This document shows positions 52,302 to 60,535 of a stretch of DNA of 64,000 bases, piece by piece. The position numbers and the translations under genes are program-made. The stretch lies in assembly GCF_022174665.1 (NCBI RefSeq), contig NZ_CP076562.1, forward strand, positions 2,000,525 through 2,064,524, written 5' to 3'. This DNA is from Eubacterium sp. MSJ-33. Lineage in GTDB: Bacteria; Bacillota; Clostridia; Lachnospirales; Lachnospiraceae. Position 1 is the first letter of the stretch. Each line of letters opens with the position of its first letter. The notes under the pieces are model-generated. The model saw nothing but the letters and a program-made list of their open reading frames with translations, was not told the DNA's origin and did not search any database.

Positions 52302-53939
52302 ATGAGGAAAACAGAGATAGAAGAAAAAAATATGACAGATATAAATAAAATTGAAAATGGTCCAATGCTGAATCTGTATCCGGACAGTCTTGGCGGAGAT
52401 CTGGAAGCTGTTGCGGATTTATTTGAAAGACATGGATTTGCAGACGCATTTTCCTCAATATATATACTACCGAGTATTTACCATTCTGATCTGGATCGTG
52501 GTTTTTCTGTAATCGACTATGATCTTGAGGAAACATTTCACTCTGAAAAGGCACTATTACGGTTGGGCAGACAGAATATTGATCTGAAGCTGGATTTTGT
52601 TTTAAACCATGCGTCTGTACAGTCACCACAGTTTCAGGATCTGTTGGAGAATGGCAGTCAATCGGAATATCGTGACTTTTTTATTGACTGGAATGCATTC
52701 TGGGAAAACTGTGGAGAAATGACAGAAGACGGTTATATACAACCGGAACAGAAGTATCTGGATCCGATGTTTTTCCGCAAACCGGGATTACCTCTGTTGA
52801 TGGTTGAAATGGCAGATGGCAGTCGGATTCCATACTGGAATACGTTTTATCAGGAGATTCGGGATACAGATGATTATCATACCAGATATTTAGGACAAAT
52901 GGATCTCAATATTAAATCAGAAAAGGTTTGGGACTTTTATCGTGAAACTATAAAAAAACTGGCAGGTTACGGAGCAAAGATAATACGCCTGGATGCATTT
53001 GCATATGCCCCAAAAGCACCGGGACGTGCCAATTTCTTAAATGAACCGGAGACATGGGAATTTCTGGAACAGATCCATAAGCTCGCAAAACCATATGGAA
53101 TCCGTCTTCTTCCGGAGATCCATGCCGGATATAAAGAGAAAAAGTATGAGCTGATAGCACAAAAGGGATATCTGACGTATGACTTTTTCCTTCCGGGATT
53201 GATTCTGGATGCTCTTTACAGAGGCGATGGCACTTATCTGGAGCAATGGGCAAAGGAACAGATAAAAGAGAATATTCATACTGTGAATATGCTTGGCTGC
53301 CATGATGGAATACCGGTACTGGATCTTGCCGGATTGTTGCCGGACGACAGGATTGAAGATTTGATCCGGCTGCTTGTGGATCGTGGTGGTTTTGTAAAGG
53401 ATCTTCATGGTAATAAAAAGATGTATTATCAGGTAAATACGACATATTATAATGCACTTGGCGAAAATGAGCAGGCACTGTTATTAGCCAGAGCATTACA
53501 GATATTTATGCCCGGAAAACCACAGGTCTGGTATCTGGATCTGTTTGCCGGATCTAATGATTATGAGGCAGTCAAGCGTGCAGGTGCAGGTGGACATAAA
53601 GAGATCAACCGGACGAATTTTTCACAAAAAGATATAGAGTCAGGCCTTGAAAAGGAGGTCGTAAAAAAGCAGCTTGAAATGTTAAAATTCCGGAAAGAAT
53701 TTCCGGCATTTGGATTTGATGCGGAAATGGAAATCCGTACAAAGCCTGCAGCGCAGATTTCTGCTCAGGCAGAAAATGCTTTGCATTTTGCAGAAATACC
53801 GGATGATCAGATGTATAACCGCATTTATATCACCTGGAAAAAGGACGGTTATCTTGCCCGCCTGTCTGCAGACCTAAAAGCCCATACCTATCGGATTCAA
53901 GCTCTTGATCCATCCGGCAACCTGATCTGGCAGATGTAA
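52302..53939 (+). CDS. gtfA: Sucrose phosphorylase, GH13_18
   Basis: A 545-residue enzyme that splits sucrose with phosphate into glucose-1-phosphate and fructose, saving ATP. GH13 motifs: LDFVLNHAS, IIRLDAFAYAPK (nucleophile Asp), RLLPEIHAGY (acid/base Glu) and NMLGCHDGIPVLD. The start YPDSLGGDLEAVADLFERHG and IYILPSIYHSDLDRGFSVIDY are hallmarks of GtfA-type phosphorylases. The ATG at 52302 has aggaggc upstream; MTDINKIENG at 52332 is a second choice. Confidence 0.95.
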   Translation: MRKTEIEEKNMTDINKIENGPMLNLYPDSLGGDLEAVADLFERHGFADAFSSIYILPSIYHSDLDRGFSVIDYDLEETFHSEKALLRLGRQNIDLKLDFVLNHASVQSPQFQDLLENGSQSEYRDFFIDWNAFWENCGEMTEDGYIQPEQKYLDPMFFRKPGLPLLMVEMADGSRIPYWNTFYQEIRDTDDYHTRYLGQMDLNIKSEKVWDFYRETIKKLAGYGAKIIRLDAFAYAPKAPGRANFLNEPETWEFLEQIHKLAKPYGIRLLPEIHAGYKEKKYELIAQKGYLTYDFFLPGLILDALYRGDGTYLEQWAKEQIKENIHTVNMLGCHDGIPVLDLAGLLPDDRIEDLIRLLVDRGGFVKDLHGNKKMYYQVNTTYYNALGENEQALLLARALQIFMPGKPQVWYLDLFAGSNDYEAVKRAGAGGHKEINRTNFSQKDIESGLEKEVVKKQLEMLKFRKEFPAFGFDAEMEIRTKPAAQISAQAENALHFAEIPDDQMYNRIYITWKKDGYLARLSADLKAHTYRIQALDPSGNLIWQM

Positions 53940-53966
53940 TGTGTAAATCCCCTTAGGTAGATTGGA

Positions 53967-54107
53967 ATGAACGGTGCGTATCCGGTAAATATCCATGAAG
54001 TCACATATACATTCAGCAGCCGGTCAAATGTTGATCGCAGGCAGAGGACTGTGCCGGGCCAGAATAAGCGGAAAACAAGCGTTCCTAAGATGGTGAAGAT
54101 TAATTAG
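53967..54107 (+). other. 46-codon ORF of uncertain status in the gap after gtfA
   Basis: MNGAYPVNIHEVTYTFSSRS followed by NVDRRQRTVPGQNKRKTSVPKMVKIN. It has no clear ribosome-binding site and I know no homologue. It could be a gene remnant. It is listed so that the 362-bp gap (53940-54301) is described. Confidence 0.2.
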
Positions 54108-54154
54108 GATTGACGAATAAAAGGATGTATGATAAGTTAAATATGTATTAATAA

Positions 54155-54230
54155 ATTGACAAGCAGGAAAGGCACCCTGCGCTCCTGTTATGAGGAACCT
54201 GAGATGATGGATACGCCGCCCATCCGATTT
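54155..54230 (+). ncRNA. Candidate structured RNA leader, unassigned
   Basis: Three consecutive short hairpins, GCAGG/CCTGC (54162-54179), TCCT/AGGA (54182-54195) and GATGG/CCATC (54205-54223), are followed at 54252 by a terminator. The GC-rich block stands out in AT-rich surroundings. I cannot match it to a known riboswitch class. It might be a leader of the lipoprotein gene or a small RNA. Confidence 0.35.
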
Positions 54231-54251
54231 TATAAATACATTTTTGAGATT

Positions 54252-54285
54252 AAGCGCAGTTTGAATAGGAACTGCGCTTTTTTAT
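54252..54285 (+). terminator. Intrinsic terminator ahead of the lipoprotein gene
   Basis: AAGCGCAGTT (54252-54261) / AACTGCGCTT (54270-54279) followed by TTTTTT. It stands only 16 bp before the lipoprotein ATG, so it could act as an attenuator. Confidence 0.88.
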
Positions 54286-54301
54286 AAGATGAAGGAGAAA
54301 A

Positions 54302-54952
54302 ATGAAAAGTACAGGGAAATTTAAGGCAATTATTTTTATCATTTTGTTATCTGTATTATTGACAGCCTGTGAATCTACTGCGAATGTGAATACAGAAACG
54401 GCATCCGTGAGTGACGCTGAGGCTGCACATTTATTAGGAATTATCTCGCTGGAAAACGTTCAAGTGAAGATCGAGAAAGATGGCGCAATTACGAGTGATT
54501 ATGTGAAGGTTACGGGAAACGCATTTGCGGATTACAGTCAGATCTATGGAGATACGAGACTGGAGTATGCGAAGACCGAAGAAGTGAATGGCACAGAATA
54601 TACGCATACCGTACGCCATGGACTTACCGTTCAGACGGTGGGAGAGGCGATGGAGGTGAATCGTGTATCCGCGGAAGAAAGCAATGTGAGGGTTGCTGCA
54701 GAAGGAGAATTCAAAAATGATGCAGGGGTTTCAGTGACATATCAGGTGATTGATTTTTGTGCATGGAATGCAGGAATCTATTATTTTATCCCAGTGACAG
54801 ATACGATTACCTATACATTGGCTTTTTTTACGACTGCAACCGACGGAAAAACTGCGCTTTCTCAGGATAAACAGGATATTACGGCGGAAGATTTGAAACG
54901 GTATAACCAATATTTGGATCATGGATATTATGAAATCTGTGTGGATGAGTGA
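54302..54952 (+). CDS. Putative lipoprotein
   Basis: A 216-residue protein with lipobox IILLSVLLTACESTAN (Cys about 23). The rest is beta-rich, without a motif I know (for example ALSQDKQDITAEDLKRYNQYLDHGYYEICVDE at the C-terminus). It follows a terminator hairpin and an RNA-like leader. The ATG has gaaggagaaaa just upstream. Confidence 0.65.
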   Translation: MKSTGKFKAIIFIILLSVLLTACESTANVNTETASVSDAEAAHLLGIISLENVQVKIEKDGAITSDYVKVTGNAFADYSQIYGDTRLEYAKTEEVNGTEYTHTVRHGLTVQTVGEAMEVNRVSAEESNVRVAAEGEFKNDAGVSVTYQVIDFCAWNAGIYYFIPVTDTITYTLAFFTTATDGKTALSQDKQDITAEDLKRYNQYLDHGYYEICVDE

Positions 54953-55055
54953 CGGTACGAAAAGCAGGATTGCCGGAAACGAAGAATGAAAAGTAGCTGG
55001 TTTGCGCATAGTCTGCTATAATAATACATACTTGAAAGAGGAAGGGAGAAGTTAC

Positions 55056-56879
55056 ATGCAGGAATATGTAATGGGAAATGGAGCGATCGCGCTCGGCGCA
55101 TTGGCAGCAGGTGTCAATCTTGTGTCCGGATATCCGGGAACTCCATCTTCCGAAATTGTGGAAACAATATCCAAATACCCACACGATGGGGTGCATTTGG
55201 AATGGTCAGTCAATGAGAAAGCAGCGATGGAGGTTGCTGCGAGTGCGGCATATGGCGGCGCGCGGACGATGGTGACGATGAAGCAGGTGGGTTTGAATGT
55301 GGCAGCCGATCCGCTGATGTCGCTCGCGTACGTGGGAGTCAAAGGAGGCATGGTTGTTGTATCGGCGGACGATCCGGGACCGATTTCTTCCCAGACCGAG
55401 CAGGATACGAGACGGTTTGCAGACTTCGCGCGGATTCCGGTGTTTGATCCATCTTCACCGGAAGAGGCATATGAGATGATACAGGATGCATTTGCGTATT
55501 CGGAGAAATATAAGACACCGGTTCTGTTCCGTCCGACGACACGTGTCTGCCATGCGTATGCGTCGATTGAGAATCCGGTCAACAATGGACCAAAAGCATA
55601 TGATGGCTTCGTGAAGGATTCAAAGAAATGGGTCATCTTCCCGCGGTTATCATACATGAATCATGCGATGATCGAGCAGCGGAATGTTGAAATCGGAAAA
55701 GATCTTTCTACATATAAATGGAATCGTGTGGAAGGCGGAAATTCCAAGAAGGCAGTGATTACATCAGGAATCAGTTATGCCTATGCGAAGGAATATCTGA
55801 AAGACCACACCGATATCAAGCTCATCAAGCTTGCAACTGCATACCCGTTGCCGGAGGAGTTTCTGTTACAGGCACTTGAGGGCGTGGAGGAACTGCTCTG
55901 TGTGGAGGAGCTTAGCCCATATATTGAAGAACAGATTCTGAAGCTTGTCGGGAAGCATGCGCTTGCCATCAAGGTGTCAGGAAAATTAGACGGAAAGGTG
56001 CCGGCAAGTGGCGAGAACAGTTCGAATCTGGTTGCAGATATTTTGAGCGGGTTCCTTGGGACAGAGAAGCTCGCGCGTGGGTATGATGGCAGCGATGCAC
56101 CAGCCCTTCCGATGCGTCCGCCGGTACTTTGCGCAGGTTGTCCGCATCGTGCATCGTTCTATGCAGTGAAGCAGGCGATGAAGGAAAAGAAAGCGTATTT
56201 CTGTGGTGATATCGGATGTTATACACTCGGAAATGCGATGCCGCTTGATATGGTTGACACATGTCTCTGCATGGGTGCCGGAATCACGATGGCGCAGGGC
56301 TTCCACTGGATTGACGGGGAAGGCACATGCTTTGGATTCGTGGGCGATTCGACATTTTTCGCATCGGGTATGACGGGTGTCGTAAATGCGGTGTACAATA
56401 ACGCAGATATGATTCTCTGCGTGCTGGATAATTCGACAACGGCGATGACCGGTCATCAGCCGCATCCGGGAATCGGACGGAATATGATGGGACAGTTTGT
56501 GGATAAGGTAGACATCGCGAAGGTGTTAGAGGGCATCGGCGTGCATAAGATTATAACCGTCGATCCGTTGGACCTTGCTGCATCGGTGGCTGCCGTGCAG
56601 GAATGCGATAAGCTTCCGGGCGTGAAAGCAATCATCTTCAAATCGCCGTGTATTGCGATTTCCAAGCCAGACGGCAAATGCCGGATCTCGGAGCAGTGTA
56701 TCAACTGTAAGAAATGTATTCGTGAAATCGGCTGTCCGGCACTTATTACCGTAGATGGAAATGTGACGATCGATGAAAACTTATGTACCGGCTGTGGCTT
56801 GTGCAGCCAGATCTGCCCGGTTCATGCCATTGATGGCGGGAAACAGGAATCATCAGCAAAAGGAGGTGCCACATCATGA
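55056..56879 (+). CDS. iorA: Indolepyruvate ferredoxin oxidoreductase, alpha subunit
   Basis: Oxidatively decarboxylates aryl-pyruvates (from Trp, Phe, Tyr) to aryl-acetyl-CoA, reducing ferredoxin. Residues show the pyrimidine domain (LVSGYPGTPSSEIVETI, WSVNEKAAMEVAASAAYGG), the TPP-binding GDSTFFASGMTGVVNAVYNN and two 4Fe-4S clusters at the end (CINCKKCIREIGCP and CTGCGLCSQICPVHAI). The ATG at 55056 has gaagggag upstream. It overlaps iorB by 4 bp. Confidence 0.95.
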   Translation: MQEYVMGNGAIALGALAAGVNLVSGYPGTPSSEIVETISKYPHDGVHLEWSVNEKAAMEVAASAAYGGARTMVTMKQVGLNVAADPLMSLAYVGVKGGMVVVSADDPGPISSQTEQDTRRFADFARIPVFDPSSPEEAYEMIQDAFAYSEKYKTPVLFRPTTRVCHAYASIENPVNNGPKAYDGFVKDSKKWVIFPRLSYMNHAMIEQRNVEIGKDLSTYKWNRVEGGNSKKAVITSGISYAYAKEYLKDHTDIKLIKLATAYPLPEEFLLQALEGVEELLCVEELSPYIEEQILKLVGKHALAIKVSGKLDGKVPASGENSSNLVADILSGFLGTEKLARGYDGSDAPALPMRPPVLCAGCPHRASFYAVKQAMKEKKAYFCGDIGCYTLGNAMPLDMVDTCLCMGAGITMAQGFHWIDGEGTCFGFVGDSTFFASGMTGVVNAVYNNADMILCVLDNSTTAMTGHQPHPGIGRNMMGQFVDKVDIAKVLEGIGVHKIITVDPLDLAASVAAVQECDKLPGVKAIIFKSPCIAISKPDGKCRISEQCINCKKCIREIGCPALITVDGNVTIDENLCTGCGLCSQICPVHAIDGGKQESSAKGGATS

Positions 56880-57466
56880 AGAAAGATATATTGATCTGTG
56901 GTGTCGGCGGGCAGGGAACCGTGCTGGCATCCAAAATTATTGCGGCATCTGCGATGGATGAAGGTTCGGCAGTCCATTCGGCAGAAACGATCGGTATGGC
57001 ACAGCGGGGTGGTTCGGTAACGAGTCATGTGCGTATCGGGGAGGCATATGCACCGCTGATCCCACAGGGGGCGGCAGATATGATTCTCGCATTTGAGCCG
57101 GCGGAGGCTGTGCGGAACTTAGGGTATCTGAAAAAGGATGGAATCGTGATCGTGAATCGTGTACCGGTAAAACCGGTGACAGAATCTTTGCAGGATACTG
57201 GGTACGACGGTACAGAGATGATTGCGTATCTGGAGAAGAAATGCAGCTGTATCGTAATCGATGCAGAGAAAATCTGTGCACCGTTTGGCTCGTCAAGATA
57301 TTTCAACATTGCTATCTTGGGCGTGGCAGTTGGAAGCGGACGGCTTGGAATCAGCAAGGAAACCGTGCTCGCAGAGCTTGAAAGACGCGTGCCGTCAAAA
57401 TACGTAGAGACAAACAAAGCGGCATTTTACGCAGGAGTTGAAGTGGGAAGTGGAAAAACGTTGTGA
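56876..57466 (+). CDS. iorB: Indolepyruvate ferredoxin oxidoreductase, beta subunit
   Basis: A 196-residue gamma-type oxidoreductase subunit: DILICGVGGQGTVLASKIIAASAMDEGSAVHSAETIGMAQRGGSVTSHVRIG is the standard start. It partners IorA; the genes overlap (atga). A paaK gene follows 59 bp later, as in aromatic 2-oxoacid degradation clusters. Confidence 0.95.
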   Translation: MKKDILICGVGGQGTVLASKIIAASAMDEGSAVHSAETIGMAQRGGSVTSHVRIGEAYAPLIPQGAADMILAFEPAEAVRNLGYLKKDGIVIVNRVPVKPVTESLQDTGYDGTEMIAYLEKKCSCIVIDAEKICAPFGSSRYFNIAILGVAVGSGRLGISKETVLAELERRVPSKYVETNKAAFYAGVEVGSGKTL

Positions 57467-57525
57467 TAGAGGAATAACGTATAATCAGTCGATAATATAA
57501 ATCGTATTTGGAGGAGGAACCAGTT

Positions 57526-58767
57526 ATGAAATTAACAGAGTTACAGTTGTCACAGGTAGACGCACAGATTAAGCGTCTGATCCGGACAGACAGTTATTAT
57601 GGAAGAATTTATAAAGAAGCAGGAATCGCAGGAGTTTCAAGTCAGGAGGAGTTTGAGCAGCTTCCGTTCTCCAGCAAGGCGGATCTTCGAAATGCTTATC
57701 CGCTTGGAATCCAGGCGGTACCGGATGAGGAGGTGGTACGAATCCATTCTTCGTCAGGTACGACAGGTAAGCCGGTCATCATTCCTTATACAGCAAAGGA
57801 TGTGGATGACTGGGCGATTATGTTTGCACGCTGCTATGAAACAGCAGGCATCACAAACAAAGATCATATTCAGATTACGGCCGGCTATGGTCTGTGGACG
57901 GCGGGAATCGGATTCCAGGCAGGCTGTGAGAAGCTTGGCGCAATGGCAATTCCGATGGGACCGGGTAATACAGATAAGCAGATTCAGATGATGATGGATC
58001 TGAAATCGACCGTTCTTACTGCGACATCTTCGTATGCATTGCTTCTGGCGGAGGAAATCAATAAAAGAGGAATCCGCGATCAGCTGTATCTGAAGAAAGG
58101 CATTTTTGGTTCCGAGCGCTGGAGTGAGAAGATGCGTGAATACATTAAAAGGGAGCTTGGAGTTTCTCTTTATGATATCTATGGTCTGACGGAGATTTAC
58201 GGACCGGGCATCGGAATCAGCTGTGATGAAGATGCGGGTATGCATTACTGGGATGATTATGTATATATTGAGATTGTTGACCCGAAGACTCTTCAGCCGG
58301 TACCGGACGGAGAAGAAGGAGAGATTGTTATAACAACACTTGTCAAGGAAGGCGCACCGCTTCTGCGATTCCGGACACATGATATCTCCAGAATTATTCC
58401 GGGTGAATGTGCATGTGGTAACAAATATCCACGTCTTGATATAATTAAGGGACGTAGTGATGATATGTTCAAGGTACATGGTGTCAATATGTTCCCAAGT
58501 CAGGTAGAAGAAATCCTCGGCATGGTGGATGGTGTATCGAGCGAGTACAACATTAACATCGCGCACGATGAGGCACACAACCGAGACATCATCATGGTGA
58601 CGGTCGAGGCGGAAGGCCGTGTGGACTTCGCGCAGACAGGTCAGACGATCAAGAATCTGTTCAAGTCGAAGATGAGTGTTACACCGAAGATCAATGTTGT
58701 GCCGGTTGGAACATTGCCGCGAACAGAGAAGAAGGCGAAGCGTGTGATCGATCACCGTGAGGTGTAG
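57526..58767 (+). CDS. paaK: Phenylacetate-CoA ligase
   Basis: A 413-residue AMP-forming ligase: VRIHSSSGTTGKPVIIPYTAKDVDDW (P-loop), SLYDIYGLTEIYGPGIGISC (adenylate binding), LLRFRTHDISRIIPGECACGNKYPRLDIIKGRSDDMFKVHGVNMFPSQVEEIL (C-terminal hinge). It activates or releases aryl-acetates, linking with IorAB: aryl-acetyl-CoA to aryl-acetate plus ATP when run backward. The ATG at 57526 has gaggagga upstream. Confidence 0.94.
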   Translation: MKLTELQLSQVDAQIKRLIRTDSYYGRIYKEAGIAGVSSQEEFEQLPFSSKADLRNAYPLGIQAVPDEEVVRIHSSSGTTGKPVIIPYTAKDVDDWAIMFARCYETAGITNKDHIQITAGYGLWTAGIGFQAGCEKLGAMAIPMGPGNTDKQIQMMMDLKSTVLTATSSYALLLAEEINKRGIRDQLYLKKGIFGSERWSEKMREYIKRELGVSLYDIYGLTEIYGPGIGISCDEDAGMHYWDDYVYIEIVDPKTLQPVPDGEEGEIVITTLVKEGAPLLRFRTHDISRIIPGECACGNKYPRLDIIKGRSDDMFKVHGVNMFPSQVEEILGMVDGVSSEYNINIAHDEAHNRDIIMVTVEAEGRVDFAQTGQTIKNLFKSKMSVTPKINVVPVGTLPRTEKKAKRVIDHREV

Positions 58768-58783
58768 GAAAATATATTGATTG

Positions 58784-58821
58784 AAAGAAGAGGACAAAGG
58801 ATTTCTGTTCTCTTCTTTTTT
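58784..58821 (+). terminator. Intrinsic terminator after paaK
   Basis: The arms aaagaagagga and gttctcttctttttt pair and end in a T run. Confidence 0.88.
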
Positions 58822-58835
58822 GTGCCAAAAACATA

Positions 58836-58864
58836 TTGACACTCTTCGATAATCATGACATAAT
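58836..58864 (+). promoter_or_regulatory. Promoter of the HTH gene
   Basis: TTGACA (58836-58841), a 17-bp spacer and CATAAT (58859-58864), 35 bases before the ATG at 58899. Confidence 0.75.
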
Positions 58865-58898
58865 AGAGTCAAAATATAAATGGCACACGAGGCAGGAT

Positions 58899-59189
58899 AT
58901 GATTCAAACATTAGAAGAGGCATTAAAAAAAATCAATGAGTTAGAGCAAAAAAATAAACAATTAGAAGCAGAATTAGAAAAATATAAAAATCGTGCATAC
59001 GCGGGTCGGAAGAAACACGATAGCGCATGGATGCAGTCTTATAATGCGTTTGTAGTACAGTATGAAAAGGGAAAGACAATTATGGAGATTGTAGAGCAAG
59101 GTGATATCAGCAGAAGAACTGCATACCGATATAAAGCATATTACGAGAAATTAAAAGAGAAAGGAATGGCGGTTGACAAACAAGATTAA
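58899..59189 (+). CDS. Small coiled-coil / helix-turn-helix protein
   Basis: A 96-residue protein: N-terminal coiled coil (LEEALKKINELEQKNKQLEAELEKYKNRA, 4-33) and a C-terminal HTH like those of resolvases or transposase fragments (GKTIMEIVEQGDISRRTAYRYKAYYEKLKEKG). The ATG has an aggcagga ribosome-binding site. Its 3' end contains the promoter of the downstream RNA antitoxin. It may regulate the toxin-antitoxin module or be an associated gene; this is inferred from position. Confidence 0.7.
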   Translation: MIQTLEEALKKINELEQKNKQLEAELEKYKNRAYAGRKKHDSAWMQSYNAFVVQYEKGKTIMEIVEQGDISRRTAYRYKAYYEKLKEKGMAVDKQD

Positions 59190-59200
59190 CTTGTTATAAT
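59173..59200 (+). promoter_or_regulatory. Strong promoter for the antitoxin RNA
   Basis: TTGACA (59173-59178), a 16-bp spacer and TATAAT (59195-59200): consensus in both boxes. It overlaps the end of the HTH gene. Its start point would be close to 59207. Confidence 0.85.
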
Positions 59201-59205
59201 CATAG

Positions 59206-59305
59206 TCAGATGGAGGGTCCTGCCGATCAGTGGACTTATGAAACAGAGTATCTCCGTTACGACGGGTACTGAAAAGGCTATGTTTATGCATAGCCTTTAT
59301 TTTTT
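59206..59305 (+). ncRNA. Candidate type III antitoxin RNA (ToxI/CptI-like)
   Basis: A short transcribed stretch between a consensus promoter and an intrinsic terminator, directly followed by a ToxN-like gene: the exact architecture of type III toxin-antitoxin loci. It can form GTCC/GGAC (tcctgccgatcagtggac) and CCGT/ACGG (ccgttacgacgg) stems. Two weakly similar halves of about 35 nt, each ending near gaaa, may be degenerate repeats; clear tandem copies as in ToxI are not seen. The role is inferred from location. Confidence 0.6.
59273..59305 (+). terminator. Terminator between antitoxin RNA and toxin gene
   Basis: aaaggctatg / catagccttt, a 10-bp perfect stem with loop tttatg, followed by attttttt up to the toxin ATG. 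In type III loci this hairpin limits toxin mRNA relative to antitoxin RNA. Confidence 0.92.
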
Positions 59306-59890
59306 ATGGATAATGAATGGAATTTATATAAAGTGAATATGAAATATATTCGGAATCTAAAAAATGTGGAGCAAAAGGCTACAGGTAGAACAAATACGAT
59401 TTTATCAGTATCGACTCAGACGCACAAACAAGGCAGACCATTTTTAGGAATTTTGGTATTGGTGAATGAAAGGAAATATTGCATTCCGTTAAGCTCTGTT
59501 GAGGAAAAAGAAAAATATAAAAGCATGTCGGAGAATATAACTTGTAGAAAAATCAGAGATGATGATGGGAATGTGATAGGAATTCTGAATATAAATAATA
59601 TGATACCTGTGAGGGATGAATATCTTACACCATTTGAACTGGAGGAACTGCCAACAGATACTCAAATTCAGCTTTCATATAAACGTAAATGTAGACAGGA
59701 ATTAAAGTGGTGTCGTCTGCACGGGAATGAAATTCTTCGTTTGGCACAAGAACTGCATAGAATTATTTGCAGTGAAGAGCAATTTGCAAAGAGACATATT
59801 TGTCCGGATTTTCTATTATTGGAAAAAGAATGTGACAGGCAACGAGTTGTATCGAAGCGTGATGAAAAAAAGAGGAATAGAAAAAGATAG
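59306..59890 (+). CDS. Type III toxin endoribonuclease, ToxN/AbiQ/CptN-like
   Basis: A 194-residue protein with family marks: LYKVNMKYIRNLKNVEQKA at the start (ToxN: ..YIKYLKEFD), the central RPFLGILVLVNERKYCIPLSS, then GNVIGILNINNMIPVRDEYL (ToxN: GLINLKFMIPI), and the helical end with CRQELKWCRLHGNEILRLAQEL and DFLLLEKEC. The fold cleaves RNA at A-rich sites and is held inactive by antitoxin RNA; some members abort phage infection. There is no ribosome-binding site before the ATG, which directly abuts the terminator; the in-frame ATG at 59339 is less consistent with homologues. AT-rich, so probably acquired. Confidence 0.82.
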   Translation: MDNEWNLYKVNMKYIRNLKNVEQKATGRTNTILSVSTQTHKQGRPFLGILVLVNERKYCIPLSSVEEKEKYKSMSENITCRKIRDDDGNVIGILNINNMIPVRDEYLTPFELEELPTDTQIQLSYKRKCRQELKWCRLHGNEILRLAQELHRIICSEEQFAKRHICPDFLLLEKECDRQRVVSKRDEKKRNRKR

Positions 59891-59958
59891 TTGGTTAATA
59901 CCTGTAAATATAGTAAGATATTATTTGGATTGATAGCAGAGGAAAAGGAGGTCCACAG

Positions 59959-60498
59959 ATGCGAAACATTTTAATTGTAGTAGATATGCAGAAAGACTTT
60001 GTAACAGGTGCACTTGCGTCAGCGGAAGCACAGGCGATTCTGCCGAAAGTAAAGGAAAAAATCGAGGCGTATGATCGTGCTGGTAAGGAGATTATTTTCA
60101 CGCGGGATACACATGGAGAAGATTATATGCAGACGAACGAGGGAAAACATCTGCCGGTTCCGCATTGTATCAAGGGGACGGATGGATGGCAGATCTGTGC
60201 AGAGCTTACCGATGGAATCACTTCGGAATATAAGACCGTTGACAAGCCGACATTTGGATTCTTAGGCTGGAAGGATGTCATTGCGAGTGAGACTGCGGAT
60301 GGTTCGGATCTGGATATTGAAATGATTGGAGTCTGTACGGACATCTGTGTCGTGTCGAATGCCCTTATACTGAAAGCCTTGTATCCGGAAGCAGCGGTGC
60401 GCGTGGATGCAGGCTGTTGTGCAGGTGTGACACCGGAAGCACATGCGGCAGCACTTGTGACAATGCGCGCCTGCCAGGTGGATGTAACCGATAAATAA
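59959..60498 (+). CDS. Cysteine hydrolase (nicotinamidase/isochorismatase family)
   Basis: A 179-residue isochorismatase-fold hydrolase: ILIVVDMQKDFVTGALASAEA (Asp), FTRDTHGEDYMQTNEGKHLPVPHCIKGTDGWQI (metal site D/H), and IEMIGVCTDICVVSNALILKALYPEA (nucleophile Cys). The GVCTDICV and PVPHC features fit nicotinamidase (PncA) best, which turns nicotinamide into nicotinate. The ATG has aaaaggagg upstream. Confidence 0.85.
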   Translation: MRNILIVVDMQKDFVTGALASAEAQAILPKVKEKIEAYDRAGKEIIFTRDTHGEDYMQTNEGKHLPVPHCIKGTDGWQICAELTDGITSEYKTVDKPTFGFLGWKDVIASETADGSDLDIEMIGVCTDICVVSNALILKALYPEAAVRVDAGCCAGVTPEAHAAALVTMRACQVDVTDK

Positions 60499-60535
60499 GG
60501 GACAAGAGATGGATAGTGGGGAGAAATGGAATTAT

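Noticed and set aside
54162..54223. TPP riboswitch upstream of the lipoprotein (ggaacctgagatgatgg looks slightly like the TPP core)
   Set aside because: The conserved CUGAGA block and the second TPP helix are not in order, and the downstream gene is not a thiamine gene.
57754..58923. Long minus-strand ORF (389 codons) opposite paaK
   Set aside because: It is a shadow of paaK; composition is unlike a protein (rich in His, Cys, Arg) and paaK itself has clear motifs.
59201..59305. tRNA-like or riboswitch element before the toxin gene
   Set aside because: No tRNA features or known aptamer motifs; promoter-RNA-terminator-toxin order fits a type III antitoxin better.
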